DNA from: an uncultured Collinsella sp.
GTDB lineage: Bacteria; Actinomycetota; Coriobacteriia; Coriobacteriales; Coriobacteriaceae
Reading direction: 5' to 3'
NCBI GenBank assembly: GCA_900540935.1
Contig: UQHW01000009.1
Coordinates: 1 to 64,000, forward strand
Length of the DNA stretch: 64,000 bases
Shown here: piece by piece, positions 42,680 through 51,639 of the stretch
Layout: every line of letters begins with the position of its first letter
Numbering within the stretch: position 1 is the stretch's first letter
Position numbers and translations under genes: made by a program
Notes under the pieces: generated by a model
Databases searched by the model: none
What the model was told of the DNA's origin: nothing
Seen by the model: only the letters and a program-made list of their open reading frames with translations

Positions 42680-45600
42680 ATGCCTGTTCGAATCTATACC
42701 ACCAATGCCGGCACGGATTTGAGCGATGCCGAGTCGGCGCTGCTTGCCGACCTTATTGCCCGTCACGGGCGTGCCGTGTTGCTGGCACCAACGTTTGCCG
42801 AGCTCGATCTGTGCCGTCATGATGCGGCGGAAGCCGGCATTTCGCTGGGTATCGACTACAAGACACCCGCATCGTGGCTTCGCTCGCTTTGGGAGCTTTT
42901 GGGCGACGGGCGCGGTTTCGTCGACAACCTGCAACGTCAGATGCTGTTTTCGGATATGATTGCCCGCCGCGACGATGCCGACCTGCAGCCGCTTTCGCGT
43001 AGCCAGGGCACGGTGCGCATGCTCGCGCGCATGGCCCGCGATGTGCTGCCGGGTGTGGCGGGGACGACGGCCGAGCGATGCGGTGGCAACAATTGCCAGC
43101 CTGAGCCAAAAAGCGATGCCGAGGCTCGTGTGTTTGAGCTTTTGCGTGCCTACGCGGGCGGTTTGGACCGTCGAGATATGGTCGAGCCCTGCGAGGCAGC
43201 CGACATTATGGCCGGTGCCCTGGCCGATAGCCTGCCGGCGTGCGCCCGCGCCGTATGCGTGCGCGGTACCACGTCGTTTACGCACGGTCTACTCGAGCTG
43301 CTGTCTGCCGTGGCGAACAATGGGGGAGAGGTCGTCGTGCTGCTTGCCCGCGAGCAGGCGGCGATGCGCGAGGAGCTTGCCACGGCATTTGATGCCCGCG
43401 GTGTGCTGTTTGAGATCGCGCCGCTGGGGGAGGACGCCGTCGCGTCTGATGTCGCTTGCGGGGCCGCCGCTCAGCCTGCCTTTATTGAGGTCGCCGGCCC
43501 CCATGCCCGTGCTCATGTCTATGCGGACGCCATCGATAAGTTGGTGAAAGCGCACAAGGAGTCCAAGGCCGATAAAGCTACTGCAACGCCCGCCGACCCC
43601 GTGCGCGTGCTCGTCGTTTCTGCCCGGGCACCCCAGCTGTTCGGCGAGCTCGCCGCCCGTTTGGCGGCGCGTCACATTGCGGCCGAGACGACTGAGTTCA
43701 CGGCGTTTTCCCAGTCCATCGCGGGCAGGCAGTTTACGGCGCTCGCCAACCTGATCGAGCGTATGAAAGCCGCCGACGAGGGCACCGCTTCCAAGACTGA
43801 GTGGTGGCCCGCGCCGGAGCTTACCGACTGGATCTACAGTCCGCTTTCGGGCGCTGATGCCGTCAATGCCCGTACCTTCGATAAGAATATGCGTCTCTCG
43901 CGCAGCAAGACTACCGCGGGCGTCAAGAGCCTGCTGCAGAGCGTTCAGGGCCAGGTGAGGGGCGCGCGCAAGGCGACGAGCGACGATAACTGGTTTAAGA
44001 ACGTACCGTGTGTGGTCTCGGACGTGTTCCAGGCGCTGTGGCGTGACAAGCCCGTGACGGCGCTTAAGGCCATGCTTGCCGTTGCCGAGGCGTTGCCCGA
44101 TCGCGCTCTAGGCGGCCTTGACGGCCAGGCCCGTCGCCAGGCAGAGACGGCTTTGCTGCGCCATGCCATCGACATCCTTATGAACGATGCTCGCGCGCTC
44201 GACGTGTCGCAGGCCGCGACCGTGCCGGTTCTCGACGGCGTTCGAACCAAGGTGGACAAGCGCAGTACCGCCTACGATTACGAGACCTATGAGGTCGATC
44301 GCACACCACGAGCACAAGTGCGCTTCGCGTCGCTTGCCGATGCGTCGGTTCTTCGCCCTGGCAGCTACGATGCCGTGCTGTTTGCCGATGTCGACCTGGA
44401 CAGCTATCCGCTTTCGCACGAAGAGGGCCCGCTTGCCACGTTGACAGCCGAGCTGCGCCGCGACGGCGTGTCTTTGGAGCCCGCTGCCCTGCTGCGCGTG
44501 CGCTTTGGCCGTGCGATGCAGGCGGCGAGCGGTCCGGTCGCGCTCGCCCGTGTGACGCACGATCGCCAGGCACGCGAGTGCTACCCGGCAGCCGTATGGA
44601 CCGAGCTGTGGGCACATGCCGAGGCCGCTTGCGCTGCCAAGCCCATGCGCGTGGGCGAGGGCGATATCATCGCCGACTTTGATCCCGCGGCAGGTGAAGG
44701 CCTCAAGCGCGAGCGCGTGACCTGTGAAGCCCCTCAGCATCTGAGTGCCGAGGCCGTGCCGTATTTGGTCCTGCGCCGTCGCGATGGCGAGGGTGAGGAC
44801 GCGCCGCTCGTGCCGCGTCTGACGTCCGCCTCGCAGATCGAGGCCTATTCGACCTGCCCGCTATGCTGGTTCGTCTCGTACCGCGTGAAGCCCCAGTCGA
44901 TCGACGCGGGCTTTGGCAACATGGAAAAGGGCAACTTTGTCCACGACGTGCTGGAGCATCTGCATGCCCGTCTGCCCCAAGAGGGCATGGAGCGCGTGAC
45001 GCCCGAGAATCTGCCGCGCGCACAGGAGCTGCTGCACGAGGTCTTTGACGAGACGTTGGCCGAGCACGCCGGCAAGCGCGGCACGGAGGGCCCGCTGGTG
45101 CCGCTCTCTGCGGTGGAGGAACGCCAGGTGGCCGAGATCTTGCCGCAGCTGGAGGGTGTGCTTGCCTACGAGTCCGAGGCACTTGCCCCCTTTGCCCCGC
45201 GCTACCTGGAGTTCGCCTTCAACGAGCTCATGGTCGAGTATGCCGGTTGGCCGCTTGGCGGGCGCATCGACCGCGTGGACGTGGACGCCGAGAATCGTGC
45301 CGTGGTGATCGACTACAAGCATCGCACGGGCGTTGAGGAGTTTAAGCTCGCCGACCCCACGGTGCGCGACGAGGAATCGGGCACGGCGCCCATCGACGAT
45401 CCGCGCTGGTTGCCACCACATACCCAAACGCTCATCTACGCCCAGGCCATGCGCCGGGCGCTGGATTTGGACACCCGCGCGGCGCTCTACTTTTCGACCA
45501 AGGGCGGCAAGCCGGCGTTGCGCGGTGCCGCGAGCGCCGAGCTGCTCGAGGAAGAGCGCGGCGACGGTCGCATCCCGGGCCTTAAGAAAGGTTTCCCCGG

Positions 45601-45778
45601 CGAGGGTGGCAGCATGGACTTCGACGCCCTGCTCGATCGCGTTGAGGCCGGCATCGCCGAGCGCCTGCGCGAGCTCGAGGCAGGCAACGTTGCCGCCGTC
45701 GACCCGACGTCGGCTCAGGCCGCGCATGCGCGCTGCTCGTATAACCACGAAGGAACGTTTGTAAGGAGGGACGTGTAG
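42680..45778 (+). CDS. addB: AddB-like nuclease-helicase subunit
   Basis: A 1032-residue homologue of AddB/RexB, which pairs with AddA to resect DNA ends and start recombination. The N-terminal half is a degenerate helicase fold without a clear Walker A. The C-terminal nuclease is well preserved: YSTCPLCWF, GNFVHDVLEHLH, GGRIDRVDVD and VVIDYKHRTG (the PD-(D/E)XK metal site). AddB normally carries a 4Fe-4S cluster with three Cys near the C-terminus; only one is seen here (HARCSYNHEG) besides the two in CPLC, so the cluster may be altered or absent. The ATG at 42680 follows GCGGAGG. The addA gene starts 3 nt after its stop. Confidence 0.87.
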   Translation: MPVRIYTTNAGTDLSDAESALLADLIARHGRAVLLAPTFAELDLCRHDAAEAGISLGIDYKTPASWLRSLWELLGDGRGFVDNLQRQMLFSDMIARRDDADLQPLSRSQGTVRMLARMARDVLPGVAGTTAERCGGNNCQPEPKSDAEARVFELLRAYAGGLDRRDMVEPCEAADIMAGALADSLPACARAVCVRGTTSFTHGLLELLSAVANNGGEVVVLLAREQAAMREELATAFDARGVLFEIAPLGEDAVASDVACGAAAQPAFIEVAGPHARAHVYADAIDKLVKAHKESKADKATATPADPVRVLVVSARAPQLFGELAARLAARHIAAETTEFTAFSQSIAGRQFTALANLIERMKAADEGTASKTEWWPAPELTDWIYSPLSGADAVNARTFDKNMRLSRSKTTAGVKSLLQSVQGQVRGARKATSDDNWFKNVPCVVSDVFQALWRDKPVTALKAMLAVAEALPDRALGGLDGQARRQAETALLRHAIDILMNDARALDVSQAATVPVLDGVRTKVDKRSTAYDYETYEVDRTPRAQVRFASLADASVLRPGSYDAVLFADVDLDSYPLSHEEGPLATLTAELRRDGVSLEPAALLRVRFGRAMQAASGPVALARVTHDRQARECYPAAVWTELWAHAEAACAAKPMRVGEGDIIADFDPAAGEGLKRERVTCEAPQHLSAEAVPYLVLRRRDGEGEDAPLVPRLTSASQIEAYSTCPLCWFVSYRVKPQSIDAGFGNMEKGNFVHDVLEHLHARLPQEGMERVTPENLPRAQELLHEVFDETLAEHAGKRGTEGPLVPLSAVEERQVAEILPQLEGVLAYESEALAPFAPRYLEFAFNELMVEYAGWPLGGRIDRVDVDAENRAVVIDYKHRTGVEEFKLADPTVRDEESGTAPIDDPRWLPPHTQTLIYAQAMRRALDLDTRAALYFSTKGGKPALRGAASAELLEEERGDGRIPGLKKGFPGEGGSMDFDALLDRVEAGIAERLRELEAGNVAAVDPTSAQAAHARCSYNHEGTFVRRDV

Positions 45779-45781
45779 ACC

Positions 45782-48700
45782 ATGGATCTTTCGACTTTGA
45801 TGCCGCAACAGCTGCAGATTGTCAAAACGCTCGACCGTCCGCTGTTTGTCTCGGCGGGCGCCGGTTCGGGCAAGACCTTTACCCTCACGCGTCGCATCGT
45901 CTACGCGCTCTCGCCTGAATCCGGTCCGTTCGTTGAACATCTTGACCAGGTGCTCGCCATTACCTTTACCAAAGATGCCGCGGCCGAGATCCGTGACCGC
46001 GTGCGCCGTGCGCTTATCGACGAGGGCATGGACGAGGAAGCACTGACCGTCGACGACGCGTGGATCTCGACCATTCACGGCATGTGCTCGCGTATCCTGC
46101 GCGCGCATGCGCTGGAGCTGGGCATCGACCCCGAGTTCACGGTGCTCACCGATACCGACGAGCTTATGGACCAGGCTGTTGAGCATGTGTTGGCCCGCGC
46201 GACGGCGCCCGATGCCGCCCCCGAGCTCGCGGCATCGCTCAAGGCCCTCTATGCCTGGTATCCCATGGCGGGCGAGGGCGGTTCCTTTGGCGCTGGCGCG
46301 ACCATCAAGGGCCTGGTGCGCGACCTGCTGGAGCTGTCGAGCCAGTTGCCGGGCGGTATGGACGACGTGTGCGTGGCGCGCGGGCAGGCCGATACCTCGG
46401 CACTCGCCGATGCCTATCGCGCGGCGCTGGGCGCAAGCAAGGCCGCGACCGAGAAGGCGCAGATGGCACTCGACGCCATTGACGCGTTCGAGGCGAGCGG
46501 CAAGACCATGGCCGATGCAGCGCGACTCATGATGTCGTGCACCATGCCGCGCGCGAGCAAGGCATTCCCTAAGGAGCAGGTCGAGCTGCTCAAGGCCGAG
46601 GCCGCCGATGCGTTTATCAATATCGTGCTTGCCTGCGGTGGCCCGGCGCTCGATGCGCTGGTGGGCCTGGCCCGTTCCGTGGAGGCTGAGTATCGCGCGC
46701 TGAAGGCTGCCCAGTCCGCCCTCGATAATAACGACCTGCTGCGTATGGCCTACGAGGCCCTGCGCGATTACCCTGCCATCCGTGCTGCGTACGAGGGCCG
46801 CTTTAAGATGGTCATGATCGATGAGTTTCAGGATACCGACCAGATGCAGGTCGATCTGATACGCTACCTGACGGGTGCGGGGGAGCGCGCGCTGTGCACC
46901 GTGGGCGATGCGCAGCAGTCCATCTATCGCTTCCGTGGCGCCGAGGTCGAGGTGTTCCGTCGTCAGGAGCGCAAGGTGGGCTCGACGGCGGCGTCCGAGA
47001 CGGTTGCCACGCTGGATGTCCCCACCGGCGAGCTCGTCAAGCTCGTGCGCAACTTCCGCAGTCACGACGAGGTACTGCGTTACGTGGCACGCGTCTTCGA
47101 CGGCGATGACGGCGGCCTGATGCAGGGCTTTTTGGACCTTGAGGCGAGCGACGGCCGCAAGGACACGCTGGTGGCAGACGCCTCGCGTCGCCAGGCCCTC
47201 TTTGTTGCCGGCGGCAGCACGCAGGAGCGCACACAGGCCAAGGCCCGTGCGATCGCCGAGCGATTCCGCGCGCTTGCCGATGCCGGCCAGCCCCAGGGCG
47301 GCATGGTGCTGCTGCTGGGCCGCATGACCAACGCAGACGTCTACGCACAGGCCTTCCGCGACCAGGGGCTCGACTGTGTTATCGCAGGCGGCTCGGTCTT
47401 TGCCCAAGCCGCCGAGGTGCAGACGGTGCGCGCCCTGGTTTGTGCGCTCGCCAATCCGGCCGATACGGCGCAGGGCCTTATGCCGCTGCTCGCCTCGCCG
47501 ATGTTTGCGCTGGGCGCCCAGGAGTTTTTGGCGCTGGCGACCAAGTTCGATAGCGAGACGGGGGAGACCTCGCGCCGGAATATCGACGTGGGCATCATGA
47601 GCGATTCCGATGTGCCGGGCCTGCAAGACCTGCCGCTCGTGACGCGCGCCCGCGAGGTGCTGCGGTATGCGCTTCGTCGCGTGGGCCGCGATTCGTTCGC
47701 CGCCATCGCACGCGACGTGGTCAACGCTTCGGGCTGGTTCGTGCGTCTGGCGCAGCGTGGCCCCGAGGGCAAGGCCATTGCCGCCAACGTGCTCAAGGCG
47801 CTCGACGCTGTGGCCGAGGCGGAGGCCGAGTTCGGCAACTCGCCGCGTTCCATCGCGCTTGCCTTCGATCGCTTCCTAGCGGGCAAGGAAGCCCCGGGTG
47901 CCCTCAACGAGGAGGGCGACGGCGCGGTGCGCATCATGACGGTGCATGCCTCCAAGGGTCTGGAATATCCGGTCGTGGCGGTCGCCGAGTGCTTTGGCGT
48001 GCGTAAGTCCTCGGGTGCGGCACAGATGGGTCGCGTCGAGGGCGGAGCGCAGGTCGTGGCGCTGCCGGCACGCTTCGACGGCGTTAAGCTCGCCGACGGA
48101 ACCTTTGTGAAGGGCGACGACGTTAAAAAGCAGTTTGAGCATGCGTTTAAGGGCAAGGGCACGTCGCTGTGGCTGCCGCCGGAGCTCATGGAGGACGTCT
48201 GCGCGACGGGTTCTCCCGCCGAGGCATTTGCTCGCCTGCGCAACGACGACCTGCAGCTTTCGCTCGAAGAGCGGGCTCGTTTGCTCTATGTCGCCATGAC
48301 GCGTGCGCGAGAGTTGGTGATTTTGGCGATGGATGCCGGCGTGAGCCGCGGCAAGGTGGCGGCGCCGACCTTCGACGTCGAGACCGATCTGACCTATGAC
48401 GTGCTGCGCCGTATTCTGCCGACCGACGCTCTGGACATGCCGCAGCTCGATGCCGACCGCCTGGTGTTCGACAACTCCCGGCCGGGCGACTACGAGCTCA
48501 TTTCGCTCGCGAACTTTACCTTTGGCGAGCAGGCGTTTGAGGCCAACGCTTCGCTGGATGCCGAGGGCAGGCTTGTTCGCGGCGATGTCGATACAGATAC
48601 TGTCGACGATTCGGCCAGTACAATCGTCCCCGGTCCTGCCGACCCCGATCCCGATGCGTTTGAGCTCGTGTATCCCCAGGCGGCGGGCGTGCGCATGGGC

Positions 48701-49414
48701 ACCTGCCCGTATCCGGAGCGCGATTCGTACAGCTACTCGTCAATTGCCGCGGCGCTGCATGCCGAGTCCGAGGACCGTGCCGCCGAGGCACGCGTGCCCA
48801 TGGACGAGGCCGGCGATGATGCGGAGTCGGATGGTTCCGAGATGACGGATGCAGACGTGGCCACCGTTGAGCTCGCCGGCAACCCCATGGCGCTGGGCTC
48901 GGCCTTCCACGCCGCCTGCCAGTGGCTCATCGAGATGGGTGCCGATGCGCTGCCCGCTGAGCGTGCCGATGCGCTGGCGCGCCTGTGGTGCCTGACGCCG
49001 GAGCAGCGCGAACGCTTCGACGTCGCCCTGGACCGCTGGCTCAAGTCGGCTGTTCGTGCCGACCTGCTCGCGTGGCCGTGCGTTCGCGCCGAGGTGCCGT
49101 TCTTTTCGCTGGGCTGCGAGGACGAGGACATCGCTCGCTACGGTGCCTATGCCGAGGGCGCCATCGACGCTTTGGCGACGAACCCGGCGGATTCGTCATG
49201 CGCGCTGGTCATCGACTACAAGACGGGCGGCACACCGGACGAGACGCCGGAACAGCTGCAGGAGAAGCACGCCCTGCAGGCGCGCGTCTACGCTGATGTT
49301 TTGCACAAGGCGGGCTTTGGGGCCGTGACCGTCAAGTTCGTTCGCGTGGAGCAGGCGAATCCAACCATCTTCGTCGAACCCGCCGAGCCTCAGGTGGTCA
49401 CCTACAACCTCTAG
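45782..49414 (+). CDS. addA: AddA-like UvrD-type helicase-nuclease
   Basis: A 1210-residue helicase with nuclease tail. Helicase motifs: Walker A SAGAGSGKT, AITFTKDAAAEI, DEFQDTDQMQ, GDAQQSIYRFRGAE, NFRS, TVHASKGLEYPVV and LLYVAMTRARELV. The C-terminal RecB-type nuclease has GSAFHAACQWL, EGAIDALA and LVIDYKTGG. This is the motor and cutting partner of the AddB-like protein encoded directly upstream (3-nt gap). An acidic, low-complexity stretch (about residues 920-1010) separates the two parts. ATG at 45782 with AAGGAGG upstream. Confidence 0.93.
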   Translation: MDLSTLMPQQLQIVKTLDRPLFVSAGAGSGKTFTLTRRIVYALSPESGPFVEHLDQVLAITFTKDAAAEIRDRVRRALIDEGMDEEALTVDDAWISTIHGMCSRILRAHALELGIDPEFTVLTDTDELMDQAVEHVLARATAPDAAPELAASLKALYAWYPMAGEGGSFGAGATIKGLVRDLLELSSQLPGGMDDVCVARGQADTSALADAYRAALGASKAATEKAQMALDAIDAFEASGKTMADAARLMMSCTMPRASKAFPKEQVELLKAEAADAFINIVLACGGPALDALVGLARSVEAEYRALKAAQSALDNNDLLRMAYEALRDYPAIRAAYEGRFKMVMIDEFQDTDQMQVDLIRYLTGAGERALCTVGDAQQSIYRFRGAEVEVFRRQERKVGSTAASETVATLDVPTGELVKLVRNFRSHDEVLRYVARVFDGDDGGLMQGFLDLEASDGRKDTLVADASRRQALFVAGGSTQERTQAKARAIAERFRALADAGQPQGGMVLLLGRMTNADVYAQAFRDQGLDCVIAGGSVFAQAAEVQTVRALVCALANPADTAQGLMPLLASPMFALGAQEFLALATKFDSETGETSRRNIDVGIMSDSDVPGLQDLPLVTRAREVLRYALRRVGRDSFAAIARDVVNASGWFVRLAQRGPEGKAIAANVLKALDAVAEAEAEFGNSPRSIALAFDRFLAGKEAPGALNEEGDGAVRIMTVHASKGLEYPVVAVAECFGVRKSSGAAQMGRVEGGAQVVALPARFDGVKLADGTFVKGDDVKKQFEHAFKGKGTSLWLPPELMEDVCATGSPAEAFARLRNDDLQLSLEERARLLYVAMTRARELVILAMDAGVSRGKVAAPTFDVETDLTYDVLRRILPTDALDMPQLDADRLVFDNSRPGDYELISLANFTFGEQAFEANASLDAEGRLVRGDVDTDTVDDSASTIVPGPADPDPDAFELVYPQAAGVRMGTCPYPERDSYSYSSIAAALHAESEDRAAEARVPMDEAGDDAESDGSEMTDADVATVELAGNPMALGSAFHAACQWLIEMGADALPAERADALARLWCLTPEQRERFDVALDRWLKSAVRADLLAWPCVRAEVPFFSLGCEDEDIARYGAYAEGAIDALATNPADSSCALVIDYKTGGTPDETPEQLQEKHALQARVYADVLHKAGFGAVTVKFVRVEQANPTIFVEPAEPQVVTYNL

Positions 49415-49424
49415 TCCTCAGATA

Positions 49425-49491
49425 ACTTGCGGTGGAATACGGACTGTTTTGACCAAAAAAGCCGCCAAACAGTCCGCATTTCACCGCAACG
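49425..49491. repeat. 67-bp palindromic repeat, family B copy 3
   Basis: ACTTGCGGTGGAATACGGAC (49425 on) pairs with GTCCGCATTTCACCGCAACG (ending 49491), with a few mismatches and an A-rich centre. It lies just after the addA stop codon. Confidence 0.9.
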
Positions 49492-49550
49492 CATGGGAGA
49501 GCCTGGGGCGGTACAATGGCTCGAACGGTTCAAACGAATAAGGAGCCATC

Positions 49551-50060
49551 ATGCAGCTCACCAAAACGCTTAAGGTGACGCCGGAGGAGCTTTTTGACGC
49601 TCTGGCGGGGTCCATCATGCAGGATATCGAGAACGCCACGGGCAAGCGTCCCAGTCGCAACAAGCTCAATGGCTATAAGTACGAGAAACGCGCCCAGTCC
49701 GCAAAAGGCAAGGCCAAGGGCACGGCGATCAAGGTTAAGATCAAGCACTTTGACTACCCGTGCCTCTATGAGGTCCGTTTTCAGTATGCGGCGGGCATCA
49801 ATACCATGCGCTATGAGGCTGTACCTGCTGGCGATGGTGCCTGCGAGCTCACCTATACCGAGGATTTTCAGGGTGTGGGTGGCAACACGTCTGGCACGCG
49901 CGGCAAGCTCGGCCTCTTCTTCTATGAGCGCAAGCTCAAGAGCCACGCCAACCAGACGATTGATCAAATCGTCAAATACATCGAGGGTGAGCGCCGTGTA
50001 AAGGCTAATCCCGCCTTCGCCGATGATGCTGCCGAAAACGCTTCGGATGTATTCCATTGA
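49551..50060 (+). CDS. DUF3284-family protein
   Basis: A 169-residue soluble protein. The pattern MQLTKTLKVTPEELFDALAG, LNGYKYEKR, TYTEDFQG and a final long helix matches DUF3284, a family of START-like or polyketide-cyclase-like small proteins common in Firmicutes and of unknown function. In other bacteria it is often near PTS genes; no such link is visible here. ATG at 49551 with AAGGAG upstream. Confidence 0.82.
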   Translation: MQLTKTLKVTPEELFDALAGSIMQDIENATGKRPSRNKLNGYKYEKRAQSAKGKAKGTAIKVKIKHFDYPCLYEVRFQYAAGINTMRYEAVPAGDGACELTYTEDFQGVGGNTSGTRGKLGLFFYERKLKSHANQTIDQIVKYIEGERRVKANPAFADDAAENASDVFH

Positions 50061-50163
50061 TACCCTGTTCAAAAGCTTTACCGCTCTCCACAGCAACTGT
50101 GAACACTTCAGGCTTCGAGTCAGTAGCGAGTGGCCTGACATAATTAGTTGATGGAAGTGCCAA

Positions 50164-51363
50164 ATGAATAAGAATGCCACTGCGCAGCTGCACATCTATT
50201 CCGCCTTTTTCGTTCTCGCGGGATTTGTTTTAAATCGGGGAGTGTTTCTACTTTTCCTTGCGGAGAAAGGAATGTCTGTCACGGAAATCGCGCTTTATCA
50301 AGCCCTGTTTAACATTGCAACGGTCGTCCTCGAGCTGCCAACAGGGCTGATAGGCGATTTCTTTGGAAAGAAGTTCTCGATTCAAGTGGGCGTGCTGCTG
50401 CTTTTCTTCCATACGGCTGGCATGCTGTTGCTCTCAGGCCCCTTTCTCGTCGCGCTTTCCCTTGTTGAGGCACTCGCCTACTCCCTTCAATCGGGATCCG
50501 AACAAGCACTTTTATATGAAATTGCCCGAAATGCCGGTCAAGGAGAGCGCTTCCTCACCATCAACGCTCGGCTGCTTGCCGCGCAATCAATCGCGACGGG
50601 AGTGGCAATCGTACTTGGATCATTCATTGCCCAAGTATCTTGGAGCGCCCTCTACGTATGTGTCTCCGTTTTCTATCTCCTGCAGCTTTTCCTTCTGTAT
50701 CCCATTGAGAGGACGGAAGCGACCCGTTCTGAAAGCTCTGAGATGAGAAGGTTTGACGTAGCTAAGGTCTTCAGACGCGAAACCTGGCGTGTTGGAGAAT
50801 CCGCTTTTGCGGTGTTGCTTCTTCTAATCGGCACAAGCATGCTCGATGGATTCTATGGGAGTTATTACAACTTGAATCAGTTGGTATTCGACGCATTTGA
50901 TGCTCCCGTCTCCATAATAGGAATCTTTTTCGGTGCATCCTATGCAGTAAATGCGACGGCCTACATTGCAGCAGATTTCTTCTCATCGCGTTTCGGGAAA
51001 AGAAATACCATGCTCGGCTCGATGCTAATCGAGGCCGGTCTTTTCATGATTCTTCCGTGGTTCGCTTCAAATCCGCTGTGTTTGTTTGGCCTTAGCATGG
51101 TGCTTTGTTTTCTCCCAGAAGTGGTGTACATCACTTCGGATAACTTAATCCAAGACGCGATAGCGGACGATCTCCGCGCGACGATCCTTTCCGTCGCGTC
51201 TCTGGTAAGGGCTCTCTTTTCTGCAATGTTTTTCTCCATATTTGGATATGTGTTGGGGTTATATCCCATTCAGATAGCGCTCGGTGTTATTGGCGCAATC
51301 GCGATAGCAATTACCGCCGTTGTTTCATTAAAAATGGTAGGAATACAGATCTCCAAGAATTGA
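50164..51363 (+). CDS. Major facilitator superfamily transporter
   Basis: A 399-residue transporter with twelve or so membrane helices. The family signature of loop 2-3 is present (LELPTGLIGDFFGKKFSI), and a second loop is seen in the C-half (FSSRFGKRN). Similar MFS proteins export drugs or small metabolites; the substrate cannot be told. The code is less GC-rich and less biased than in the neighbouring genes, which suggests recent acquisition. The ATG at 50164 has GGAAG upstream. No partner gene is adjacent. Confidence 0.87.
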   Translation: MNKNATAQLHIYSAFFVLAGFVLNRGVFLLFLAEKGMSVTEIALYQALFNIATVVLELPTGLIGDFFGKKFSIQVGVLLLFFHTAGMLLLSGPFLVALSLVEALAYSLQSGSEQALLYEIARNAGQGERFLTINARLLAAQSIATGVAIVLGSFIAQVSWSALYVCVSVFYLLQLFLLYPIERTEATRSESSEMRRFDVAKVFRRETWRVGESAFAVLLLLIGTSMLDGFYGSYYNLNQLVFDAFDAPVSIIGIFFGASYAVNATAYIAADFFSSRFGKRNTMLGSMLIEAGLFMILPWFASNPLCLFGLSMVLCFLPEVVYITSDNLIQDAIADDLRATILSVASLVRALFSAMFFSIFGYVLGLYPIQIALGVIGAIAIAITAVVSLKMVGIQISKN

Positions 51364-51505
51364 TATATCGATTGACGAGCTATCCGAAGCGTCGAGCCTT
51401 CTTGATGGACATGACTATTCGTCACAAATCATTCCGCGCATCGCCGGGGTTCCAGCAATACTCGATATATCGGGATGCCCTCATTCCCCTTTTTGAAGGT
51501 CCCAA

Positions 51506-51577
51506 ATTAGCTACCCGTGTGGGTTTGGCTAGGTTCGGGTGATTAGCTACCCGTGTGGGTTTGGCTAGGTTCGGGTG
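51506..51577 (+). repeat. Perfect 36-bp tandem duplication upstream of dnaE
   Basis: The unit at 51506-51541 begins ATTAGCTACCCGTGTGGG and is repeated exactly at 51542-51577. It contains CTACCC and GGGT halves that can pair. It lies 62 nt before the dnaE start in the promoter region; the preceding 140 bp contain no gene. Confidence 0.95.
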
Positions 51578-51639
51578 CTGTCCGTGCCGTGCGGTAAAAT
51601 CGTTCAGTCAGAACACGAACCCGCATCGGAGCTCATCAC

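Noticed and set aside
44861..47626. 921-codon open frame antisense to addB and addA
   Set aside because: It mirrors two well-supported genes and reads through their junction; codon pattern is that of a complement strand.
51360..51542. 60-codon frame after the MFS gene
   Set aside because: It runs into the tandem repeat and lacks a ribosome site or similarity.
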